This document shows positions 1 through 7,680 of a stretch of DNA of 21,378 nucleotides, in pieces. The notes beneath the pieces were generated by a model. It was not told the DNA's origin. It ran no database searches and saw only the letters and a program-made list of their open reading frames with translations. The first letter of the stretch is position 1. Every line of letters begins with the position of its first letter. A program made the translations under genes and the position numbers. Source of the DNA: Flavobacteriaceae bacterium UBA3591 (GTDB lineage Bacteria; Bacteroidota; Bacteroidia; Flavobacteriales; Flavobacteriaceae); assembly GCA_002375695.1 (NCBI GenBank), contig DFMO01000012.1, forward strand, positions 93,827 to 115,204, given 5' to 3'.

Positions 1-80
1 AATTGGGGAGTTATGGTTTTGCTTAAATGAAATAAATTATTGGAACGACAAATAAATTTCCCCTTAAGTTTTTAATAACA

Positions 81-112
81 AAAAAAATCCCAGAGAAATT
101 TTCTGGGATTTT
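81..112 (-). terminator. Rho-independent terminator of clpP-clpX
   Basis: Perfect 11-bp stem: AAAATCCCAGA (84-94) pairs with TCTGGGATTTT (102-112) around a 7-base loop. Read on the minus strand it is followed by a run of seven T. It sits 23 bases after the clpX stop codon, so it most likely ends the clpP-clpX transcript. Confidence 0.85.
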
Positions 113-134
113 AGTGCTTTCTTATTTAACAAGA

Positions 135-1367
135 TTACGAAACCGCTTTCAACTTTTTAAGGGTTGATTTGTTTAATTTTTCCTCTGCGTATTCTTTGGT
201 AACGTGAATAGTTTTTTCATCTGTTCCAGGCATTTCGTACATGGCATCGGTTAAAACAGCTTCACACAAGGAGCGAAGGCCACGGGCACCAAGTTTGTAA
301 TCTATAGCTTGTTCAACTATAAAATCTAGAGCCTCATCGGTAATTTTAAAATCGATCCCGTCCATTTCAAACAGTTTTTTGTACTGTTTAATAATAGCGT
401 TTTTAGGTTTGGTAAGAATGGAACGCAAGGTTGCTTTATCTAACGGGTTCATATACGTAAGCACCGGAAGACGTCCAATAATCTCAGGAATAAGCCCAAA
501 ATCTTTTAAATCTTTTGGGATTATATATTTAAGCATATTGTCTTTCTCCATTTGGTTTTCCTTCAACGAAGCAGAAAAACCAACAGCTTGCATATTTAAA
601 CGCTTAGAAATATGACGTTCAATTCCGTCAAAAGCACCACCTGCAATAAATAAAATATTTTCGGTATTTACTTCAATAAATTTTTGGTCTGGGTGTTTTC
701 TGCCTCCTTTAGGCGGCACATTAACAGTTGTTCCTTCCAAAAGTTTTAATAATGCCTGTTGCACGCCTTCACCACTTACATCGCGGGTGATTGAAGGATT
801 ATCGCTTTTACGGGCAATCTTGTCTATTTCATCAATGAATACAATTCCGTTTTCGGCTTTTTCAAGGTTGTAGTCTGCTGCTTGTAACAAACGTGTTAAA
901 ATACTTTCAACATCTTCACCCACGTAACCGGCTTCGGTTAAAACGGTGGCGTCGACAATTGCTAGCGGCACGTTTAGCATTTTTGCAATAGTTTTTGCAA
1001 TTAGCGTTTTACCTGTCCCGGTTTGCCCAACGATTACAATATTACTTTTTTGAATTTCAATATCGTCTTCGCTTTTAGGTTGCAGCAATCGTTTATAGTG
1101 ATTGTAAACGGCTACAGACATCACCTTTTTAGTAAACTCTTGGCCAATTACATATTCGTCTAAAAAGGCTTTAATGAGTTTTGGTTTTTTCAGCATTAAA
1201 TCCTTAGACAACTCAGTATTACCCGCGTGCAAAGCCTCTTCGACTACTATTCCGTGGGCTTGTTCAATACAGCGATCGCAAATATGGGCGTCCAATCCTG
1301 CAATAAGCAAATTGGTTTCTGCCTTTTTACGGCCACAAAATGAACATTCTAAATCTTCTTTCGACAT
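135..1367 (-). CDS. clpX: ClpX, ATP-dependent unfoldase subunit of ClpXP
   Basis: AAA+ unfoldase that recognises, unfolds and threads substrates into ClpP in the cytoplasm. Numbered from the ATG at 1367, it has an N-terminal zinc-binding domain with C8-x2-C11 and C30-x2-C33. Walker A is GQTGTGKT (114-121), the pore-1 loop is GYVG (147-150) and Walker B is VFIDEID with D179/E180. A GARGLRS sensor-2 motif lies near the C terminus. A VGF tripeptide occupies the place of the IGF loop that docks on ClpP in E. coli. The 410-residue length is normal for the family. The reading frame can be extended five codons to a TTG at 1382, but the ATG at 1367 gives the usual flavobacterial beginning (MSKEDLECSFC). 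It lies just downstream of clpP and is probably co-transcribed with it. I am confident of the call. Confidence 0.97.
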   Translation of the reverse strand: MSKEDLECSFCGRKKAETNLLIAGLDAHICDRCIEQAHGIVVEEALHAGNTELSKDLMLKKPKLIKAFLDEYVIGQEFTKKVMSVAVYNHYKRLLQPKSEDDIEIQKSNIVIVGQTGTGKTLIAKTIAKMLNVPLAIVDATVLTEAGYVGEDVESILTRLLQAADYNLEKAENGIVFIDEIDKIARKSDNPSITRDVSGEGVQQALLKLLEGTTVNVPPKGGRKHPDQKFIEVNTENILFIAGGAFDGIERHISKRLNMQAVGFSASLKENQMEKDNMLKYIIPKDLKDFGLIPEIIGRLPVLTYMNPLDKATLRSILTKPKNAIIKQYKKLFEMDGIDFKITDEALDFIVEQAIDYKLGARGLRSLCEAVLTDAMYEMPGTDEKTIHVTKEYAEEKLNKSTLKKLKAVS

Positions 1368-1392
1368 ATTATCTTTTTTCAAACGTCTTTTT

Positions 1393-2067
1393 TTAGCTTC
1401 TACTCAATATTTCGTCAATCATTCCGTACTCCAAAGCTTTGTCTGCTTTCATCCAGTAATCGCGGTCGCTATCTTCGTAAACCTTTTCGTAGGATTGGCC
1501 CGAGTGTTTAGCAATAATTTGGTAAAGTTCTTCTTTTAAAGTAAGAATTTCGCGGGCTGTAATTTCAATATCACTTGCCTGCCCTTGTGCTCCACCTAAA
1601 GGTTGGTGAATCATTACGCGCGAGTGTTTTAACCCGCTTCGTTTTCCTTTTTCGCCAGCGCATAAAAGTACTGCAGCCATGGAGGCCGCCATACCTGTAC
1701 AAATGGTTGCAACGTCTGGCTTTATAAATTGCATGGTATCATAAATACCTAAGCCTGCATATACGCTTCCGCCTGGAGAATTTATATATATTTGAATATC
1801 GCGAGTTGCATCTGCACTTGCCAAAAAAAGTAATTGGGCTTGTACAATATTTGCCACTTGATCGTTAATTCCGGTACCTAAAAAGATGATACGGTCCATC
1901 ATTAAACGCGAAAAAACATCCATAGCTACGGCGTTCATCTGGCGTTCTTCAATAATATTTGGGGTAAGGTTTGTAGGGTACATACTACTAATTATTTTAT
2001 CGTAGTACATATTGTTTATTCCTTGATCTTTTATAGCAAAGTTTCTAAATTCGTTACTGTAATTCAT
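1393..2067 (-). CDS. clpP: ClpP, ATP-dependent Clp protease proteolytic subunit
   Basis: Serine peptidase that forms the double-heptamer chamber of ClpXP. The catalytic triad is visible as S129 (GMAASMAA), H154 (MIHQPLGG) and D203 (SDRDYWM). The handle region and the INSPGGSV motif (95-102) are conserved. At 224 residues it is somewhat longer than E. coli ClpP. The N-terminal leader of about 25 residues before SSMYPTNLTPNIIEER is typical of flavobacterial ClpP and may be removed on maturation. An AAAGGA stretch lies 8-13 bases before the ATG, a weak ribosome-binding site. The 25 bases between this start of translation and clpX's ATG, most of them leader, imply one clpP-clpX transcript. tig, encoded just upstream on the same strand, is separated from it by a terminator. 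Confidence 0.97.
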   Translation of the reverse strand: MNYSNEFRNFAIKDQGINNMYYDKIISSMYPTNLTPNIIEERQMNAVAMDVFSRLMMDRIIFLGTGINDQVANIVQAQLLFLASADATRDIQIYINSPGGSVYAGLGIYDTMQFIKPDVATICTGMAASMAAVLLCAGEKGKRSGLKHSRVMIHQPLGGAQGQASDIEITAREILTLKEELYQIIAKHSGQSYEKVYEDSDRDYWMKADKALEYGMIDEILSRS

Positions 2068-2096
2068 AAATGTGTGTTCCTTTTTTATTTAAATAC

Positions 2097-2104
2097 GAAA
2101 GTTA
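2097..2104 (-). promoter_or_regulatory. Possible -7 box of clpP-clpX promoter
   Basis: On the minus strand this reads TAACTTTC, which matches the Bacteroidota -7 consensus TAnnTTTG at every fixed base except the last. It lies 29 bases upstream of the clpP ATG, a sensible leader length, and downstream of the tig terminator. I see no clear TTG/TTTG at the -33 position, so this is only a candidate. Confidence 0.3.
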
Positions 2105-2140
2105 ATTAGGAAAGCCCTTAACCGCCACTTTTGTGCGAAT

Positions 2141-2173
2141 TAAAAAGGCGTTAAATTATAAAATTCAACGCCT
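2141..2173 (-). terminator. Rho-independent terminator of tig
   Basis: On the minus strand the sequence AGGCGTTGAATT (2173-2162) pairs with AATTTAACGCCT (2157-2146). This makes a 12-bp stem with one G-U pair and a 4-base loop, followed by five T. It begins 24 bases after the tig stop, so tig is transcribed separately from clpP-clpX even though the gene order tig-clpP-clpX is kept. Confidence 0.85.
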
Positions 2174-2197
2174 AAAGATAACTATTTCTTCGCTGAA

Positions 2198-3517
2198 TTA
2201 TGCGTAGGCTTCTTTAATGAATTTATCGTATGTAATTTCTTTAGTCTTCAATTTTGCATTTTCCTTAAAGAAATCTAATAATTTCGCTGTATTTAGCTGC
2301 TCGTTTAAACGCTCTACTTCTTCTTTATTTGAAAGAATACGTGCCGCAATTGAGTCTAATTCTTCATCTGAAGGATTTGCTTGCCCAAACTGTGCCATTT
2401 GCGCTTTAATCATATTTCGGGCGTGTTCTTTAAGCTCGTCAAAAGTTACTTGCAAATTGTTTTCGGTACGAATTTTTCCTTCAATTAATTGATAACGAAG
2501 TCCTTTTTCACTTTTTTCGTATTCGGCTTTAGCTTCTTCTTCAGAAAGTCTTTTTTCGCCAGTCATTGCGATCCAACGTTGTAAAAATTCTTTTGGAAGA
2601 TCGAATTTGGTGTTTTCAATTAAAGATTCAACCACATCATTCAACAACTTTTGGTCGCTTTGTTGTGCAAACTGCCCTTCGGCGTCTTCTTTAATTTTTG
2701 CCTTTAATTCTTCTTCGGAAGTAACAACGCCTTCGCCAAATAACTTATCGAACAACTCTTGGTTTAATTCGGCCATTTCGCGAGTGTTCACTTCTTCAAT
2801 TTTAAAAGAAACTTCAATATCTAAACCGTGTGCTTCGTCGTGCTCAACACCAAAGTGTTTTTGATTGTCGTGATCATCGGCAAACATCCCTTTTGTTTTT
2901 AGGGTAACCGTATCGCCAACTTTTGCGCCCAACAAACTATTTAGTTGTTTTTTACCTGTAACATCTTCGGTAGAAAGGGTCGTTTTCTTTTCAATTTCTT
3001 TTTCAGTTGAAGTAAAAGTACCGGTAATTTCGTCACCTTTTTCAACTTCATTTTTAGAAATTAACTTACCGTACTGCTTGCGAATAGTCTTTACTTGGTT
3101 ATCGAGCATTTTATCATCGGCTACGATTTTGTAATGTACTATTTCGTTTTCTTTTAAATCAACAGTAAATTCTGGTGCAAGACCCAATTCAAATTCAAAA
3201 GAATAATCATCCGTGTCCCAATTAATTTCAGCTTCGTTTTTAGGAAGTGGATTGCCAAGAATATCTAGTTTTTCTTCGGTTAAATACTTTTGAAGCGCGT
3301 CTTGAAGTATTTTGTTTACCTCTTCAACCAAAACAGCCTTACCATACTGTTTTTTAACCATTCCCATAGGGATGTGTCCTTTTCTAAAACCTGGAATATT
3401 GGCAGATTTTCTATAATCTTTTAATACTTTTTCAACCTTAGCTGAATAATCGTCTTTAGAAACCTCAACTGTAAGTACAGCATTTAGGTTATCGATGTCT
3501 TTTTTTGTAATGTTCAT
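2198..3517 (-). CDS. tig: Trigger factor, ribosome-associated chaperone
   Basis: Cytoplasmic chaperone that binds ribosomal protein L23 at the exit tunnel and shields nascent chains. The ribosome-binding signature GFRKGHIP is at residues 43-50 of an N-terminal domain of about 145 residues. A middle PPIase-like segment follows, at about 150-250, with weak similarity to FKBP. The C-terminal part is a long helical chaperone domain rich in E and K. The length of 439 residues fits the family. The frame is open upstream to a TTG at 3541, but the ATG at 3517 is chosen because the upstream promoter box overlaps that TTG, so transcripts should begin below it. The family expectation MNITKKDIDNLNAV also starts here. 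It has its own promoter and terminator. The PPIase loop looks shortened compared with E. coli, as in other Bacteroidota; this is judged by eye. Confidence 0.95.
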   Translation of the reverse strand: MNITKKDIDNLNAVLTVEVSKDDYSAKVEKVLKDYRKSANIPGFRKGHIPMGMVKKQYGKAVLVEEVNKILQDALQKYLTEEKLDILGNPLPKNEAEINWDTDDYSFEFELGLAPEFTVDLKENEIVHYKIVADDKMLDNQVKTIRKQYGKLISKNEVEKGDEITGTFTSTEKEIEKKTTLSTEDVTGKKQLNSLLGAKVGDTVTLKTKGMFADDHDNQKHFGVEHDEAHGLDIEVSFKIEEVNTREMAELNQELFDKLFGEGVVTSEEELKAKIKEDAEGQFAQQSDQKLLNDVVESLIENTKFDLPKEFLQRWIAMTGEKRLSEEEAKAEYEKSEKGLRYQLIEGKIRTENNLQVTFDELKEHARNMIKAQMAQFGQANPSDEELDSIAARILSNKEEVERLNEQLNTAKLLDFFKENAKLKTKEITYDKFIKEAYA

Positions 3518-3538
3518 TTTCTTCTGAATTTCGGGTTG

Positions 3539-3570
3539 CAAAAGTACAGCTTTTTGCAGAACTCAACAAA
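3539..3570 (-). promoter_or_regulatory. Bacteroidota-type promoter of tig
   Basis: On the minus strand the -7 box is TACTTTTG (3546-3539), an exact match to TAnnTTTG. Upstream of it TTTG (3570-3567) lies at a spacing of 20, and an overlapping TTG (3566-3564) lies at a spacing of 17. Both fit the -33 element known from Bacteroides and Flavobacterium. The box ends 21 bases before the tig ATG, which predicts a leader of about 14 bases. This is the best promoter match in the window. Confidence 0.7.
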
Positions 3571-3598
3571 CATTTACAAACTGTTGTTCAGCAATTTA

Positions 3599-3940
3599 TT
3601 AGTCTTCTTTTATAAGGGAAAAAAGAATGGATTGAAAAAAGGATAACAGCAAACTAAATAACAACGCCCACCAAATAGATGCCACTGTAAATCCACCCAC
3701 AAAATAACCAGCCATTAAAACAATAATAGCGTTAATTATTAATAAAAAGAGCCCAAAGGTAACAATGGTTATTGGCAGGGTTAAAATTACCAAAATGGGT
3801 TTTACAATTAACCGCAAAAAGGCTAAAACAATTGCAACAATTATGGCCGAAAAATAACCATCTACACTAATGCCGGGTAAAATATTTGCTAGTATTATTA
3901 CAGCCAATGCTGTAAGTAGCAGTTTTAAAATAAGTTTCAT
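3599..3940 (-). CDS. Small four-helix membrane protein, phage holin family 4 type
   Basis: A 113-residue, very hydrophobic protein with about four membrane segments, near residues 1-20, 29-46, 48-75 and 86-108. The conserved-looking core is FLRLIVKPILVILTLPITIVTFGLF, with a basic and a proline residue between helices 2 and 3. This pattern is characteristic of the bacterial family named phage holin superfamily IV (PF04020). Despite the name, most members are chromosomal inner-membrane proteins of unknown function, and there is no phage gene nearby. The start is the ATG at 3940; an in-frame TTG immediately before it is a less likely start. It stands alone between the SGNH lipoprotein terminator and tig. 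I see no terminator of its own before the tig promoter. A lytic role should not be assumed. Confidence 0.8.
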   Translation of the reverse strand: MKLILKLLLTALAVIILANILPGISVDGYFSAIIVAIVLAFLRLIVKPILVILTLPITIVTFGLFLLIINAIIVLMAGYFVGGFTVASIWWALLFSLLLSFFQSILFSLIKED

Positions 3941-3974
3941 CAATTAAATTTAAGCTGTAAATAATGAATTGTAG

Positions 3975-3982
3975 TAAATATA
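3975..3982 (-). promoter_or_regulatory. Possible -7 box for the small membrane protein
   Basis: On the minus strand this is TATATTTA, a match to TAnnTTTG except for the last base. It lies 34 bases before the ATG at 3940 and immediately downstream of the terminator of the preceding unit. The -33 region falls in the GC-rich terminator stem and shows no TTG, so support is weak. Confidence 0.3.
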
Positions 3983-3984
3983 AT

Positions 3985-4015
3985 AAAAAAACCGCCCTCG
4001 ATTGAGGGCGGTTTT
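3985..4015 (-). terminator. Strong terminator of the FadL/SGNH lipoprotein unit
   Basis: Perfect 12-bp stem: AAAACCGCCCTC (3988-3999) pairs with GAGGGCGGTTTT (4004-4015) around a GATT loop. On the minus strand a run of seven T follows. It begins 20 bases after the lipoprotein stop codon. Confidence 0.9.
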
Positions 4016-4035
4016 ATACAAATACAATTTAAAAT

Positions 4036-5568
4036 TTAATTGTTTGTTGCCATTACTGTAGGATAATCTCCTACGTTTACTATCGGAATAGTAGCATCAT
4101 ATGTATTGTTTATCGCATCAATAATAAGGTTAGCCGTATAAGCATATCCTCTTGGCGATGGATGAACGCCGTCTAATGAAAAAGCTCCTCCTGTAACAAA
4201 GGCTGAAGTAAGAACCCCACCATCGTAAGGTAGACCACCATTAGCTAAGCGCGATAAGGCAGCTCTTGCATCTACAAACGCCAAACCTTTTGAGTTTGCC
4301 AAAGCTTCAATAGTTGCGTTGTATGCAACACTTGCCGCTGTAACGCGATCTTGTTCAGACTTAGCCAACACGTATTGATCGGCAAGTGGAATTGAAACCC
4401 CAACAACGCCTTGTGGATTGTTTGGATCTGGAGTGCTTCCTAATACAGAAGAGGCCGTTAGTACAACCAAATCATCATTATTAACTTGACGTAACTGCCC
4501 TAAAAGTGCAGCCAATTCAGCAGGTAAGCTAAATGGCGCTCCTTGTAAAATATCGGTTAAATCTGTAAGGTCATCGTCTGTCATAATTGGGAAGTTTACA
4601 CCTTCCGAAAAGTTTACCATACGCAAGGCAGCTTCTTCTGGCGAGATTACCCCCATTTGCACCAACCCTGGTAATACCTGTGTGTTATAAGCACCAAACT
4701 GTGCATTTAAAGCTCCAGCTGTTGCAGCATCTAAAGGAATTGATTGCGTTGGCACGGTAGTAAAGTAAGGTAGTGAGGTTACTTCGGGAATATTAACCAG
4801 AACACCCTTTGCACCATTTGCGGTAAGTGCTTCAACTTGTTGACTGTAAACAGATGCAAAAACATTTGGATCTGTAATATCGTTACCACCATAGGTAGTT
4901 GGATCGAAGTTCCCAGTTTGGTCAACACCAACACCTCCTGAGGTAGCATAACTTAAAATATCATTATTACCAATCCAAAGACTAAAGAAAGTATAGCTTT
5001 GCGAAGTAGCATCTTCTAGCACGGTAGCATTATCACTACTTGCAAAACGTACATAGTACGGGTTTGCTGCACCATTAGCTACTCCAGCTAAATTACCATA
5101 GCCTGGTGCCACAAGGTGGAAACTTTTTGCACCGGGCACACCAACGTTATTAAATGGACCGGTTAATTTATTAGTAATATCGGTAGTAGGCGCTCCTTCT
5201 AACCTTACCGGACCAGGATTTCCGTTGGCATCTACAGCTAAAACAAATCTATTTTCGGCTATTTGCGTACCGCCCATTAATAATCCACCAAGATTATCGT
5301 TCATTAAAGGTTGTGAAAAATCACCGCCACCCGCAAATGCAAATTGTTGCGCCATAATGTTTGGAAAACTATGTTCTTGTCCCATTTTATAAAGCGCACC
5401 GTCTGCATATCCTGCTGTTAACGAATTACCTACCGAAACATATTTTGAAAGATCTGCAGAGCCACTTGTATAAAAGCCCTGCTCTGTTACAGGAGTATCA
5501 AATTCTGGTTCGCAGCTTACAAAGCCAACAGCCAAAACTGCGAATGTATATTTTAATATATTTTTCAT
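4036..5568 (-). CDS. SGNH/GDSL-hydrolase-like outer-membrane lipoprotein
   Basis: Predicted lipoprotein of 510 residues with a hydrophobic signal and a lipobox-like GFVSC ending in C19, so it is probably anchored in the outer membrane or exposed on the surface. All four SGNH blocks can be seen. Block I is VGNSLTAG with nucleophile S49; block II is NVGVPGA with G146; block III is WIGNNDIL with N202; block V is DGVHPSP with D466 and H469. It should therefore be an active esterase, lipase or deacetylase, but the substrate cannot be read from sequence. Between blocks III and V there are about 260 residues, much more than in a compact SGNH enzyme of 200-250 residues. This insert contains PEVTSLPYF and other ordinary alpha/beta-like sequence. 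It is encoded 18 bases after a FadL/OmpP1 channel gene and is almost certainly co-transcribed with it. That pairing suggests it releases or handles a hydrophobic substrate taken up by the channel (inference). Confidence 0.85.
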   Translation of the reverse strand: MKNILKYTFAVLAVGFVSCEPEFDTPVTEQGFYTSGSADLSKYVSVGNSLTAGYADGALYKMGQEHSFPNIMAQQFAFAGGGDFSQPLMNDNLGGLLMGGTQIAENRFVLAVDANGNPGPVRLEGAPTTDITNKLTGPFNNVGVPGAKSFHLVAPGYGNLAGVANGAANPYYVRFASSDNATVLEDATSQSYTFFSLWIGNNDILSYATSGGVGVDQTGNFDPTTYGGNDITDPNVFASVYSQQVEALTANGAKGVLVNIPEVTSLPYFTTVPTQSIPLDAATAGALNAQFGAYNTQVLPGLVQMGVISPEEAALRMVNFSEGVNFPIMTDDDLTDLTDILQGAPFSLPAELAALLGQLRQVNNDDLVVLTASSVLGSTPDPNNPQGVVGVSIPLADQYVLAKSEQDRVTAASVAYNATIEALANSKGLAFVDARAALSRLANGGLPYDGGVLTSAFVTGGAFSLDGVHPSPRGYAYTANLIIDAINNTYDATIPIVNVGDYPTVMATNN

Positions 5569-5586
5569 CTTTAAGATTTTTTGCGA

Positions 5587-6837
5587 TTATAATTTATAAG
5601 TAAGACCTAAACCAGGAACAAATGCATTGGTTTTGTAAGTTCCTTTAAATGGAACAGCTTGACCATTTTCAAAGTAATAGTCGTATGATGCATTAACTTC
5701 TTTAAAGTGTGAATATAAGAAGGAAGCATCTATTTGCAGTCTTTCACCTAAGTTTACAGTAAGACCGGCAGTAAAGTTATTACTGTCGTTACGCGGTGTT
5801 TCTGGTGCAAAATACCCCGGACGAACTGGTGTTTCATCAAAGTAATATCCAGCTCTTAGCGTAAACATTTTTGTGGCTTCGTATTGCATTCCAAAACGGT
5901 ATACTGAAGAGTTTTTATAGTTACGAGCATTTTTAGAATCTGGAATCGCAGGATTTTCAAAGTCGATATCTAACGATTCGTATACGCTCCAAAAGGTACG
6001 GTTAAAGTCGAAAGCAAACATCCACTTTTCACAAAAGCTGTAAGACATACCTACCGTCATTTCGGCTGGTAATGGCATACTTGCAGTAATTCCTGTATTT
6101 TCAAACGGAGTTAAAGGTGAATTCGGTATATTTTCAAATTCGGCTGTTCCTTCTTCGGCTTCTAAAATAATTTCAGATCTATATGTAGCACCAATGTGTA
6201 AATTATCGGTTACATTAAACATAGTACTCGCAACCCACCCCCAGCTGTTTACTCCGGAAGCATCTATAGTTACGTTTGAACGATTTCCGTCAAGATCTGT
6301 TAGCGTACGGTTTAAGTTACGATTAAAATTTACTGAACCAGTAACATAAATTGGCCCACCTCCAAAACTCAACTTGTCATTAACTTTAACCGAAACAGTA
6401 GGCTGAACGTAAATAGCAGCCAAATCTATATTGTTTACCAAATGCGAACCCGACCAGTCATCTTCATACTCTACCGTACTACCATAAGGCGTATAAACCC
6501 CTAAGCCAAAGGCTAACCAATCTGTTGCTTGGTATGAAGCGTATGCGTAAAAGGGTGTTCCCATAGGACTATCACTTCGTGCGTTAGCTCCTGTTTCGGT
6601 ATTTTGATACGCAATGTTCGAAAACACTCCGTGAACCCCAACAGCAACACTAAATTTATTTTCAGAATAAACCAAGGCAGCTGGATTAAAAAATACTGCT
6701 TCACTATTGTTTACAACAGCTACGCCTGTATGACCCATTGCCAAAGACTTGTTACCTTGTAAACTTACACGGTACCCACCCGCATAGGTCACCGCGCTTG
6801 CAAGGACAAATGCGGCAAGTACTAATACTTTTTTCAT
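5587..6837 (-). CDS. OmpP1/FadL-family outer-membrane transport protein
   Basis: Outer-membrane beta-barrel of 416 residues related to FadL/TodX, which pass long-chain fatty acids or other hydrophobic compounds across the outer membrane. A signal peptide (MKKVLVLAAFVLASAVTYA, 1-19) is followed by GGYRVSLQGNKSLAMGHTGVAV and the hallmark SEAVFFNPAALVY segment. FadL proteins have the same Asn-Pro-Ala-Gly/Ala region near the N terminus. The rest alternates short beta strands, and the C terminus ends in PGLGLTYKL. The barrel length is normal. It is first in a two-gene unit with the SGNH lipoprotein. No clear TAnnTTTG box is visible in the roughly 80-base gap upstream. The real substrate is unknown. 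Confidence 0.9.
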   Translation of the reverse strand: MKKVLVLAAFVLASAVTYAGGYRVSLQGNKSLAMGHTGVAVVNNSEAVFFNPAALVYSENKFSVAVGVHGVFSNIAYQNTETGANARSDSPMGTPFYAYASYQATDWLAFGLGVYTPYGSTVEYEDDWSGSHLVNNIDLAAIYVQPTVSVKVNDKLSFGGGPIYVTGSVNFNRNLNRTLTDLDGNRSNVTIDASGVNSWGWVASTMFNVTDNLHIGATYRSEIILEAEEGTAEFENIPNSPLTPFENTGITASMPLPAEMTVGMSYSFCEKWMFAFDFNRTFWSVYESLDIDFENPAIPDSKNARNYKNSSVYRFGMQYEATKMFTLRAGYYFDETPVRPGYFAPETPRNDSNNFTAGLTVNLGERLQIDASFLYSHFKEVNASYDYYFENGQAVPFKGTYKTNAFVPGLGLTYKL

Positions 6838-6918
6838 AATTATTTAATTAAGTTAATTTTTGTAAAGAATTGATTTTTATCGATTTATTATGCACGCATA
6901 AGAAACCCTTTTACAATA

Positions 6919-7680
6919 TTATATAAAATTCATAACATTTTCATAAAATTCTTTCGGATTTTCTGCGTGAAGCCAATGACCTGCTTTTGAAATTGTTTTA
7001 ACAGAAGCCTTTGGGAAGTGTTTTTTTATTAAAATTTCATCCATAGACTCAATATAGCCACTATTTTCGCCTTTAAGAAATAGCGTATCCCCATCAAAAG
7101 TATAATTTTCGCCTAGCGATTTACCAATTTCATCAACCTTGTTAGACAAAACAGGCAAGTTGATTCTAAGTGCAAATTCATTTTTACTTTTTCGGTACAA
7201 ATTTTTAAGCAAAAATAGTCGTGTGCCTTTATCTTTAATGTATTTAGCAAGCGCCTCTTCGGCATCGCCTCTTGATTTAATAGTTGAAAAATCTAATGAA
7301 GCAAGCGCTTTTAAAATATCTTGATGATGCGATGGATAAGCCTTTGGACCAATATCGGCCACGATTAATTTTGAAACCATTTGTGGGTACATTACTGCAA
7401 ACTGCATAGCTACTTTTCCACCCATGGAATGCCCCAGTAAAATGATATTTGTAAGATTGTGTTCTTTGCAGTAATTCATTAAATCTTCGGTCATGATTTT
7501 ATATGAAAAATCATCGCTATGAAAACTTCTACCATGATTTCGTTGGTCTACAAGATGCACCTCGTAACCGTCTTCGGCCCACTGATTGCCTAAAGTTTTC
7601 CAATTATCGCTCATGCCTAAAAAACCGTGTAGAATAACAAAAGCTTGTCCAGAGCCAACTATTTGGGAGTGTAAAATCAT
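6919..7680 (-). CDS. Alpha/beta hydrolase, YbfF-like esterase
   Basis: Cytoplasmic alpha/beta-fold hydrolase of 253 residues with no signal peptide. The oxyanion-hole motif is HGFLG (18-22), the nucleophile elbow is GHSMGG with S85, and the catalytic His is H235 in GHWLHAENP. The segment VADIGP with D109 matches the position of the acidic residue used by E. coli YbfF-type esterases. DQRNHGRS (45-52) is also typical of that group. Such enzymes cleave short acyl esters or thioesters in vitro, and the physiological substrate is usually unknown. Its ATG overlaps the pdxJ stop by four bases (ATGA), so the two are translated from one message. That link may be shared expression only; I would not infer a role in vitamin B6 synthesis. 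No terminator is seen after its stop. Confidence 0.88.
   Translation of the reverse strand: MILHSQIVGSGQAFVILHGFLGMSDNWKTLGNQWAEDGYEVHLVDQRNHGRSFHSDDFSYKIMTEDLMNYCKEHNLTNIILLGHSMGGKVAMQFAVMYPQMVSKLIVADIGPKAYPSHHQDILKALASLDFSTIKSRGDAEEALAKYIKDKGTRLFLLKNLYRKSKNEFALRINLPVLSNKVDEIGKSLGENYTFDGDTLFLKGENSGYIESMDEILIKKHFPKASVKTISKAGHWLHAENPKEFYENVMNFI

Noticed and set aside
1174..1539. A 121-codon plus-strand frame across the clpX-clpP junction
   Set aside because: It lies wholly antisense to conserved parts of clpX and clpP and has no recognisable motif or leader.
3599..3940. A prophage lysis gene
   Set aside because: The family is named after holins but no other phage gene, integrase or attachment repeat is present.
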